This document shows positions 1 to 12,000 of a stretch of DNA of 64,000 bases, piece by piece. The notes beneath the pieces are model-generated. The model was not told the origin of the DNA, searched no databases, and saw only the letters and a program-made list of their open reading frames with translations. Source of the DNA: Aaosphaeria pasadenensis (Eukaryota; Ascomycota; Dothideomycetes; Pleosporales); contig JAKLMB010000023.1 of the NCBI GenBank assembly GCA_022813625.1, positions 310,001 through 374,000 of the forward strand, in the 5' to 3' direction. The translations under genes were made by a program, and so were the position numbers. Positions within the stretch are counted from its first letter, which is position 1, and every line of letters starts with the position of its first letter.

Positions 1-3000
1 GGCGACACTCGCAGGACTAGGCGCCACCGCGGCGGCCATTGCAGCTGCCAAAGCCGTCCGTAACGGCAAAGGTAACCGCCACGGACCAGAGGTCGTAGCT
101 GTCCGTGAGAACCGCCCTGGCCGTGGCAGGCACTCTGGCCGACACTCCAGGGTCTCTGTAGATGACGATGGGTGGGAGTCTCTCCCCGAGGACGATACTT
201 CTGATTCCTCGAGTGTGAACTCTGGTCTCGCTTTTGGCAGCCTTTACGGACGAAGCCAAGAGTCTCTTGTCTCAAACGGTTCCGGCACGAACAAGTGGGG
301 ATGGCGATGGGGAAGCAAGAAGCAGAAGAAGAAGCCTTCTACTGACAACCTGTACAACTCTGCAAACAACTCGTCGATCGCCGGCCCTGCGATAGCTGGC
401 GTCGCTGCTGGCGCCGCGGTAGGTACTATGATGGGTCGGCACGACAGTGAAACGAGCAGTGTCCCCACTCTGCAGTCAGTCTACCCCGTGCAATCCTCTG
501 ACCCTACTTCCTTCGATGCTAGACGGAACAGCTATGGCCCGACTCCTCAACCTATAGTCACCTCACGACCCGATGGAATCAACCTGCAGCAGCCTCAGCC
601 CATCCATCAGGTACCAGGAGCCATATACTCGACACAGACTGGTCCTCCGCCAGCATACACCGCGCCATCTGGCTTTCCCGTATTCTCTCAAGGGTATACC
701 CCTGGATTCGTTGAATCTCCCGAAGACGAGAAGCCACCACCTCTACCACGACGAACCAAATCCTCTCCCATTCAAAGCTCCTCATCATTCAAGAAAGACG
801 CTGCTATTGTGGGAGGTGTCGCCGCTCTCAGCGCCGCCGCCTTCTCTGCTGCCAAAGCGAAAGAACGCCAGAGAATCGCTTCTCCCACATCCAACGTACG
901 CTTCGAGTTGACGAAGGAGCAAGCCAGGAAGGAAGAGCGAGAGCGACGCAGAGAATCGGACCGCGAGGAAGAAGAGCAGCGCAAGCGTAAGCAAGAGCGC
1001 GAGCGATACGAAGAAGAAGACCGCCAGCGCCGCGAACAGCAACGTCGCGAAGAAGAGGACCGCCAACGCCGAGAACAGCTCCGTCGCGAAGAAGAAGCCC
1101 GCCGCGACGAGGAGGACCGCCGCCGTCGAGAATTGCAGCGCCAACAAGAAGAAGCCCGCAAGTACGAAGCTGAACGTCTAGCCGACATCGAAGCCACGCG
1201 ACTCGAGGACGTCCGGAGACGCGAGCGTGCGGAAAGGCGCGAGCGCGACGCAAGAGAGGCCAGGGAGGCGCAGGAAAAGGAGCGCAGAGACCGCGAGGCT
1301 GCTCTTCTCGAAGCCCAGCGGCAAGAAGACTTGCGCCGCGAGGCCGAGCAGATCGAACGCGAACGACGGGAGGCAGATCGACGCGATGCCGAGATTCGCG
1401 CAGACTCCGATCGTCGTCAACGAGAGCGAGAGCGTGAGGCGGCGCTGGCTGCCCTCGAGCGACAGTATAGCAGCGATCGCGATCGATACACGAAGCCACT
1501 GGAGCAGCAGCGCACAGGAAGCTCGGTGACCACCGATGTTCGAAGGAGAGAAGATGAACTCCGAGAGCGCGAACGCGATATCGTTCAACCCGATACTTGG
1601 AAGCAAACCGCCGCCGCCGCAACTGTCGCCGGAGCAGCTGCAGCTATCACATCGGCAGCCATCTCCTCCTCGAAGAAATCCTCTGCAAAGAAGTCGGAAC
1701 CTGCCGTCAAGAAGATCGAACCCAGTAGGATCGTCCAGGATTACGCAGATGACGACATCTTCGATCCCAATCTATTCAAGAAGGCCAAGACACCAGCCAA
1801 CGCGCGTGAGGTCTACGAAGACTGGGAAGATCGATACAAGGAGAAGCCCGTGTCGCAAGCTGACTTCTTCGCTCCGAAAGAGCTTCTAGATCATACTGTC
1901 TCCTCCCCTAAGATCGATCCTAATGCAGGCGATACTACTATCCACGTCTCCCAAGCTCATGAGGACGAAACAGCTGGACCCCGAGTCCCACCCTATCCTC
2001 CCTCGTACTCATTCACCGCTACCAAAGACGGCGGCTCGTCCCTCCAATGGGCCGTCCCTAGCTTGAACCTCATCCAGCCTACTCCCCCAGGCAGTCGAGC
2101 CCCATCCGAACGCGCAGTCTCACTACCCCCATCTCCCGCCATCGAACCAACGAAAGAGCCCGCGACCGAGCCGATCCCCAGGCACGAAGAGCTGAAGCAA
2201 GACGATAGTCCAAAAGCGCGTTCGCGAGTGAGCTGGGGTGAGAACCAGTTTCACAACTACGAAGTCCCCACGCCTGATTCGTACCGCGAGCAATTCATCT
2301 CTAGTAGCGACCTGGGCGATCGCAAACGACAGGATCATGACGAGGTAGTCGTAGAGGCCGAGTCGCCCAAGTCGGGTAAGAAGACGACTTCGTATCGTCC
2401 AGACAAGGAAATCACGCGCTCTGAAGTCCCCGAAGTCCCATCAAGCACTCAGTACGTTCCCAATCAGGAAGAGGATAGCTGGGCGGACACCGTGTCCAAG
2501 AAGAGCTCCAAGAAGGACAAAAAGAAAGCCAAAGCTGAAGCCAAAGCTAAAGCTGAAGCCATCGCGGCTGCGGCCGTTCCTTCCCAAATCCGAGAAACTG
2601 TATCTTCGCCGGTACAGGAAGACGACGGCTGGGACGACTATTCAACATCGAAGCTCAGCAAGAAGTCTAAGAAGAAGGACGCCAAAGCAGCAGCCGCAAC
2701 GGCAGCAATCGCGGCCGCTGCTGCCGCGGCCGCATCGACAGCGGTTTGGGATGACAAGCCAAAGTCTGAGGTATCAGCCACCTCTACCTCGCGAGACAAT
2801 CCCTTCGCCGATTTCAATGCCACGCCTTCGTATGTGGCTTCAGCGGGTAGACCCGCTCGATCTTCCTCTTCCTACGATGATGGAAAGTCTGATGTTAGCA
2901 CTGTCATTCAACGACCTTCAAGCAGCTCCTACACAGCGCCATATCCGGACGATAAGTCTGATGTCAGTACAGTCATTCGACGTCCATCTGGCAGCTCTCA

Positions 3001-6000
3001 ACCGCCATATCCAGATGATGGAAAGTCTGACGTCAGTACGGTCATCCATCATCCACCGAAACCTTCCTATGAGACTCCTTACCCAGATGATACAGTCTCC
3101 AATGTCAGCACTGCCATCTACCGACCAAAAGACGCTCCATCAGACGTTCGCACGAAGGAGAGTGACCAGCCACACATTCCTGGCAGCTTCGAAGAAGATT
3201 CGCCCATCCTGCCAACCGACGAAGACGACTGGGCAGCCTCGGCCAAGAAGAGCAAGAAAAGCAAGAAGAAGTCCAAGAGCACCGAGGCCGAGATCGTCTC
3301 TCCCGAAGCTCAGCGCATCGTCGAAGAGCCCACTACTTCCAAATCGATACCAGCAGTCGTACCCGAACCCGTCAAGGAAGTCATCCCGGAACCGGAAGTC
3401 AAGCTCAGCAAGAAGGACAAGAAGAAAAAGGCCAAGGCAGCCAAACGCCAGAGCCTCAACGACGCGGATGGATCTGACTCCAGCCCGGCTCAGACACCAG
3501 TGATAGAGCGTGACATAAGGGACATTGAGCCCGTTTACTCTGCATACTCACTTCCACCAGAACGCAAGGAAGAGCATAAGCCTGTTGTAGATGGACCGCC
3601 ATACACAGCCTATTCGCCCAAACCCGCGGATCCATATGAGGATCGTGAGCGCCACGAAAGTTCATCCTCCCGCGATAAGTCCAGCAGCAGCAGCAGTGCC
3701 GTGAAGGCTGGCCTTGCCGGAGGTTTCGCAGGGCTCGTGTACTCAGCCATGCAACAGGACCAAGACAGAATGTCATCGGACCTAGACCATGCCAGACAAA
3801 ACTTGGAGACTGCTCAGAAGCGCAGCGAAGAGAGGTCAATATCCAACGGCAATCGAAGCTATGATGACTCCGAACAGAAGACTTCATATTCTAGCGCTGT
3901 CCAAAATGACGTCGAGGAGTCGTCTGATCTCGTAGACTCTTCGAAGCGAAAGAAGGAAAGGAAGGCCAAGCGACAAAGTGGCCAGTGGTCCCCTTCCGTT
4001 GGATCGCCCCTCCGATCGGAAGTGTCGTACAGTGACTACATTGGCAAGCCTCCGGGCGAATCCTCGTTGTCTAGAGAACACAGAGAGACAACCTCTACTT
4101 CTCGTCCCGTGACGCCAAAGGAACAAACCTACAGTGATTCATGGGGCCCCGTGACAGAGCCATCGGCTCCATCATCAGTTGGAACCGTTGTACGAGATCC
4201 CGAGCACCGCCCATCTGGCGAGAAGCAGGTTGAAGGGGCAGTCGAGAGGGACTCGGACGAGTTCTTCTCTGCCGGCTCGGATGAGAAGAAGAAGTCCCCA
4301 ACCGAGAAGTCGCCCAAGTCAGAGAAGTCCCCCAAATCGCCCAAATCAGTCCGATACGAAGACCGCGACACCCGCGAAGAGCGCGACGACCGCGACAACC
4401 GATCGGTGATCAGCTCGGGAAGTCGAAATGAAGACGACTACGACCGCGAGGAGCGACGCCGCCGACGCCGCGAGCAGCGCGAATTCGAACGGGAGCTCGA
4501 ACGAAGGGATCGCAACGGCAGCGAGGATCGCGGATACGCGTTGGAAGACGGCGAGAGCAAGAGGAGACACCATCGACGCCGCGAGACCGACGAGCGTAGC
4601 GACGACTGGGACACTCGCTCGGCCATCTCCGAGGCGCGTTCGGAAGCCAATGGCGAGCGCAAACGCAGGCACAAGAGGCATGAGAGCGAGAGGAATGGCT
4701 CGCCTGACACCCACATTCGATCGAGGTCTTCCGCAGCTTCTGAACCCGGCGAACTCTACGATCGCGACAGGAAGTCGTCGTCGCGACGCAGTTCGAGAAG
4801 GGAGGGCGACTTCGACGACAACGCGTCCATGATATCTACATCGTCGAGGTATGACGAGGATCGCAGCTCCAAGAGGGAGAAGGAGAAGGAGAAGGAGAAG
4901 AGGTCTAGCGGTCTTTTTGGTTTGTTCAGCAAGTCGAAGGAGAGCCTCGTCGACACCTCGAGCAGATCTTCCAAATCGCGACGCGAGGAAGAGGAGGATG
5001 AAGAGAGAAGGCATCGCAGGAGGAAACATCGCTCCGACCGTGGCTCGACATACGGCTCGGACGATGATGACGCACGCTCGACCGTGTCGTCTAGCTCCCG
5101 TCGCGAGAAACGAAGGAGCCGTACCGACAGCAGGGATGGCGAAGACGCCTTCGATGCAAAGGTACATTGATTTTTTTGTCCCTTTTTTAGCATTGCATGT
5201 GTATCTTGCTTTGAAGAGTTTCGTTTTGTGCCGTTTGTATATAATACTAAGACATTGTTGTACAGGATCTCGATTCCAAACGTGATAGATCTAGAGAGAC
5301 ACGACGTGCTGCCGATGAAGACCAATCTTTTTTAGACGAACGGGCAGTGGTAGCCACTCCACTGCCCGGAGATGAGGTAGGCGCGCGTGATCTTGAAGCT
5401 TCACATCATCAGTACGGCCAGGATAGTGGCATCCCAGGGGATCGGCCCGAATTCCCTCTCCCGACCCTCGACGACTCCCATCCTTTCCCAATTCTGCCTC
5501 CGAATGTCGATCGACCGAAGACACCCGTCGAGGATAGTCGTGCACTCTTGAGCCGCCTTACTGGACTGGCGCCGTGGCAGTTGGAGGCATTCCCAGATGA
5601 ACATCCTCCCCATGACGAATTGCCACCTCTGCCACTATCACCAAGTTCTCCACGCCTTGACACGATAGATTCATCGCGTTCACTTGGCTCTCGAGGATTG
5701 TCGTCCAGCGTACCACTCCGATTCCGCAGGCCCCCTTCAGCCGGAGGTCTTCAGCGTGACCTCACACTCGATCTTAACAGATCGCCCAGCCAGTCAACTT
5801 CACCAGTACGATCACGACATGGCAAGACTCCTTCGTCTGAGATCTCTAGCAATAGAGAGTACCGTCCCTTGTATCTTCTTGAGAAGACTCGTAAGTCCGC
5901 CGAGATCGAGGAAATCCTCCCAGCGCTCCCATCCAGCGGAAGTCCATCCGTTGCGTCTACAGACCGCGAAAGCGAGGACGAGTACCAATCCGCCCTCGAA

Positions 6001-9000
6001 TCTCCCCATGAAAGCATCGGCAACTTCCAAGATGACCCCTTGATGACAGCCTGGGGCTTGGCCACTCCGTCCCCGACCAAGGACGTTGGAGTCCACACCG
6101 GGGAGACTGATGATTTGACCGAGTCTCAACAGACAACACCTAAAGCTTCGTCATTCCCGACCAGCGTTCTCGATCTTCCTAGCTTGGATCTCTCATCGGC
6201 TCAGGAGGCGCCACCTCCACTTACTTTGGAGCCAAGTGCCCCTCTGGACGATAGTAAAATGCGCGACACCACCGAGTCTGGTGACAAAGAATCATCGCCG
6301 TCAAGGCCATCGTCTGCCATGCGAGATGCTGCTCTGAGTGCCCTAGTAGGAGGTGCTACGGCTGCCGCTGCCGCTGCCATATTGAAAGATCGTTCGCCAT
6401 CGTCGTCCCGCGATGAGAAGACTGAGGTCAGCGGTAATGTCGAAGAACGGGCTACAGATGCTGCTGCTGAACCACAGCACCCTCTCTCACCTGCTTTGCC
6501 TGCCGCTAAGGACTCCTTAGAAGATGACCGTACTCAGGAAGCCACCAAGCCCGCAGCAGAACCGACTCCTGAGCCCAAGCCTGAAGAGATCAAGGAATCC
6601 CCACAGGAAGTTGCGCCGACTGTTAGCTCAAAGAAGGGCAAGAAAGGCAAGAAGGGTTCCAAAGCCAAGAACATCGACACCGAGGCCGAGATATCGAGGG
6701 AACTTCCTACTGAAGAGCATGTCGAGACCCCGAAAGTGGACGCAACAGATGCGATACCATCAGACCCTGTCGACACCACTACGATTGAAAACATTACTCC
6801 AGATGTAGTCGAAGAAGCGATTTCCTTACCTGCCGTTTCCATACCAGAACCCGAGACCAAGAAAGCCAAAGGCAAAACAAAGAAGAAGGGGAAATCGAAG
6901 AAGCTCTCTATCTCTGAGCCCACTGAGTCATCGTCTTCAGCAGCTCCTACACCAGCTGAAGAAAAGCCCGAGTACCTGCCCTCAAGCTCGCAATACATTC
7001 CCACCTTCGTGGAGAACGAGGACGACTGGGTGAAGAACCAATCGGGTTCCGTGATCACCGACGACGCTACTCTTGTCGGTGAGCCTTCTTCAATCGAGGG
7101 CTCGGTTCTGAAGGAACAGCAGAAGCAGAAGGTGCTGGATGCGACGGAGCCTGTCTCTACAGGCAGCGAGGAGACGCAAGTGCGCAACTTGGCAATTGGT
7201 ACCGAAGGGGATAGATCTCTGCAAGATGCATTCAAGTCCAACTTGGAAGCGCAGTTGAAGGCTAAGTTGGATGAAGGCAAAACGGAACCGTCCACTGGTG
7301 TGGAACCTGTCGAAGCACCAGCTCAAGTCGTCGCACGAGACGAGCCGGAAACAAGCACCGTAGACATTACAACGGATAAAGACCTGCCAGCCCAAGAGAT
7401 CCAATCGGAAGATCAGTCCAAGCCTGCTCAAAGCGAACCCGTTGTCGAAGATGTCGAAGCTGCCCCTAAAGGTAAGAAAGGTAAGAAGGGCAAGAAAGGC
7501 AAACGGGCGAGCAAGCAGATCGAGCCAGAGATCCCGGCCACCCTCCCTGAAGAAGCTCCAGCGACAGAGACCGTAATCCCGCCCGTTGACAAGGAACGCG
7601 AGATTGAGCAAGAGGTCTTGCAGCCCGCTGTCGAACACGTGGATGAAGCGCCCAAGCCCATCGTAACAGACGATGACGAGGTTACTCGAGCTGCTGCTAC
7701 CGAATCGTTTGCAGACCCGGATGACGTTGAACCCGCCGGAATTGCTATCACGGCCGAGGACAAGAAACGAAATTCGCGTGATTTCTTGTCTAAGAAACTG
7801 AAACCTTTCAATGTGATGGATTACTTAATCGCTGATCCCTCGCCATCGTCTTCTCTCTCTCCATCCGCCTCCCAATCTACGGATGAGGTCGAGACCAGGG
7901 ACATCACTTCTGACAAGCCATCCGCTATCGAAGAGAAGTCTGAAGATATCGCGGCGGTGCCAGAATCATCTGCACCAATTGAAGCGCCCAAAGAAGAACC
8001 AAAGGATGTCGAGCCTAGTCACACCACTGCCGATGAGCCATCTGCCGTCGAAGACAAATCTCAGGACGTCGCGGCTGCGCCAGAGTCACCCGCAACGATC
8101 GAAGTGTCCAAAGAACAGCCAAAGGACATTACTGCGCCAGAGCTACCTGAACCACCGGTGACAGCAGCGGATGTGCCGCCCAAAGACCAATCAAAGGAAG
8201 TCAAGGAAGAGAAAGCTCCATCAAGACCTGTCTCATCGTCTTCGGCGGCGAGACCCACGTCGTCATCTTCAACCTGGGGATCTTCGCTTTGGGGCTCCTG
8301 GGGATGGGGCAAGAAGAAGGAACAGAGTGCTACACCAGAGGTTAAAGCACCTGTCGCCGAAGCACCTGTCGCCGAAGCACCTGTTGCTGAAGCTCCTGTT
8401 GCTGAGGCAGCCACTAGTGTTCCTGCTGTCCCCAAACCTATTGTGGTGGCGGAAGAAAGCGAGAAGTTGCCTGAGCCTGGTGTTGTCTCTGCAGAGACAA
8501 AGGAGATCATCGAGGAGCCTGTTCCTGTTCCTGAAACTGTGGAACAGCCGAGTGCAGAGCCAAGTGTACCCGACGTGATTGAAACTACTTCACAGCCAGA
8601 AAAGGAGGTAGCATCGAGCGAGTCTGGGCCAGTGAAGGAAGATATTGACACTCCAGGGCCTGTTGCCGAGAAGAATGTCTCAGAGGCTGTAGCTCCCGAG
8701 ATCGTCCCTGCTCCTGTCCTTGAGGGTGATCAGCCTACCAGTGAAGAGAAACTCGTTGACGAGGCGCAGCCTATTGTCGAAGAGACCCAACCTACTGTCG
8801 AGGAAATCCAAACCGCTGTCAAGGAAGTCCAACCCACTGTCGAGGAAGTCCAACCCCCTGTCGAGGAAGTCCAGCCTACTGTCGAGGAAGTCCAGCCTAC
8901 TGTCGAGGAAGTCCAGCCTACTGTCGAGGAAGTCCAGCCTACTATTGAGGAAGTCCAGCCAATCGTTGAGGAAATCCAGCCTACTGTAGCAGAGGCCCAG

Positions 9001-12000
9001 CCTATCGTTGAAGAAGTCAAGCCTATCCTTGAAGAAGTCCAGCCTTCTATTGACACGAAGATCCCTGTCGATGAAGTCCAGCCTGCTGTGGAGGCAACTC
9101 AGCCCAAGATTGATGACGTCCACTTGCCAGCTCAAACGACGGAGCGTAGCTTAGAGGCCCAAGACCAGCCTGCGAATATCGACGCAGCTCTTCCACTCTC
9201 GACCGAAGCACCTATCGAGTCTTCGACCGAAGTGACCACAGAAGAGCCAGCTGCTTCAACATCTTCGAAGAAAAAGAAGGAGAAAAAGTCGAAGAAGAAT
9301 AAACGTGCCAGCCAGGCTATCGAGGAACCTTCTCTGGAGGCGGCAAGCCTTGCCTCTCCAGTGGACGAACAAGCCACTGTGAAGGAAGACAAAGAGCTGC
9401 CAGTGAAAAAGGAAGCTGATCCTATTGCTCAAGAGTCGGACAAAGTCGAAGAAAAACCAGAAGTCACTGCTGTTGTCGAGGAGCCCGCATTGCCAATCGA
9501 GCCAACCGTTGAAGCCGCTCAGACAGAGAGTCACATTGCACCGAGTGAACCGAGTCAAGAAATAATCGCGAAGGCAGACCATATTGAACCAACTGAACCG
9601 ACTGCATCGGATGAACCGATCGCCCAGATTCAGCCGGATGAAGGTATTGCTACTGAGACCTCTGCAACTCCTATTGAGACAGTCGACTCAGCCACGCCTT
9701 CTAAGAAGAAGAGCAAGAAGGACAAAAAGAAGGCCAAACGTGCGAGTGCAGCTCTTGCTGAGTCTGTGGATACGGAAGAAGCAACTGCAGCTCCCCAAAC
9801 TGATGACACCAAACTTGAAGAAAAAACCGAGGCAGCTCCTCAAGCCCAGCTAACTGAACAGCAGCCAGCTGATGCATCCATTCAATTGACAGAAGCCTCC
9901 AAAGAGGTGGGAGAACCAGAGAGTACGGACCCCCAGGAACTCTCCAAAACGGAAACAGTAGCTGTACCGATCAGTGAAGTCACCGAGGACAATGTCGCTA
10001 CAGCGGAAGGAGAGCCTCAGGTTGTAGAACCACAAACGATCCCGGACACAGAAGTAGTGACTGAGCCAATTGCCCAAAATATTGAGCCAGAGGTGCAAGC
10101 TGAAGTTACGCCTGTCGCAGACCCTCAAGATCTCACCAGGTCAACAGAACCGACCGAGTCAACAGTTCAGGCCGATCCATCTGTTCAAGAAGAAGTGGCA
10201 CCTTCAACTCCCATCCAGGAAGAGCCCTCTCAGCAGCCCTTGACCGCTAAAGAGAAGAAAAAGAAAAAGAAGGGCAAGAAGGGGAAATCAGTTGACGTTA
10301 CGGAGTCAACACCCGAAGTCAAACCATCTGCGCAAGAGGATGTCAAGGTCGAGAATCAATCAGAGTCAGCCCCCATAGAGCCATCAAGCGAGCTTCCTGA
10401 AGCAACTACGACCTCTACGCCTGAGAATATACCCTCTGAGCCAGCTATTGAAATCAAGGAGAGTGCTGAGCCCGAGACCCTTGATAAATCAAAGGACCTC
10501 GTTGAAGCGAAAGATCATAGCCCCCTGGAAAGGCCAAATGAGGAATCGCAACCTTCAGCTCAGGTTGCGGAAGAGATTACTGCGCCCGAGACTCCACTTG
10601 AAGAAGCCACACCGGCCACACCTTCCAAATCTTCAAAGAAGAAGAGCAAGAAAGCTAAACGGGCTAGTGCTCAGGCATCTGAGTCCCTCGAATCTGCTAA
10701 ACCTCAAGAAGATGCTCAACCCCAGAAGGAGGAAGATTCGGGCACAATGCCAGCCGAAGTTCCGTCAAGTGAGACCAAGGATTCCAAAGAGCTTTCGAAT
10801 GTCGAGATAACACCACAAGACCCGCCACCGGATGAAAATAAAGAGGTGGAAACTGGTACATCAGTCGAACCGGCGGGAAAAGATGATTGGGCGCTGACTA
10901 CTTCTTCGTCCAAAAAGCACGGAAAGAAGGGCAAGGAGGGTAAACAGGACAGTACCCAAATCTCTACGCCGGTTGATACCGAGCCAATTACTCCATCAGT
11001 TGTTGAGTTACAAGACTTACCTCTCGCTGAAGCAAAAGAAGCCCCTCAGGATAAGGATACCAATACCGAGTCGGTGCACTTCGCAACCGGCGGGGAAGAA
11101 CCATCTATTACGGCAGGCACAGAAGGCGAGACTCACACACGAGTCGAGGATATCAAAGAAACTACGGAAATTCAAGCTGACAAAAAGGAATCACCGGAAA
11201 CAAGCGAAAACATCGAAGTTGAAACTCCAGCAGAAAGTTCGGAAGCTCTTACAGCACCATCGAAAAAGAAGAAAAGCAAAAAGAGCAAGAAGGCAAAAGC
11301 GGACAGTACGGCAACGTCAACCCCTGTTGTCACTGAGCCGAGCTCGCCAGCGTTGGAGCCTGCGAACGAGGCACTCCCGGCTGACGTAGCCACTACTGAG
11401 CTAAACTCCGAAACAGAACCGCGCGAGCTTGCTGAACTCGAAAAACAAGCTGCAGACGGATCTGGAGACAAATCTAATGAGAACAACGAACTGCACCCGA
11501 TCGATGTTGCGGAGTCTGCGCAAGTCGGAGCTGTCACTGAACCCCTCCTCGAAAAAGACATCGACAACGTGGACGCCGAGCAATCCACACCAAATACGAT
11601 CAACGAGAAGAGTGAAACCACTCCAGTGATTCATAATACTGAAGAAGCCGACCTAGCTAAGCCAACAGGCCAACGCGAGCCTGAGGTTTCTCCAGATTCA
11701 GAAAATCAGAATACGCCTAGTGAAGATGTTCCGACTGAGACAGCAACCACGATTGTCACCCCTGAGGATCAAATTGTTGATAACCCAACACCCACTGAGC
11801 AAGTTGCACAAGATGAACCCCCTGTCTCTACCACCAAGAAGAGCAAAAAGAAGAAGGGTAAAAAGGCCAAAGCTACTGAGACCGAGCCCAGCACGCCCGT
11901 TACTGAAGAAGTGCCTGAGCCCACCAAGCTAGATGAGCCTGAGACGCCTGCTACCACCGTCGAAGCTGTGTCCGAGACCGCTACCTCGCTGGAGGAGCCT

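Noticed and set aside
4346..5167. Long minus-strand open frame of 273 codons (and many others) opposite the giant gene
   Set aside because: Composition is the antisense shadow of the Arg/Glu/Ser-rich coding strand, with no family resemblance.
8767..9060. Regular array that could be mistaken for a CRISPR
   Set aside because: Units are head-to-tail without spacers, lie in frame in a coding exon, and the genome is eukaryotic.
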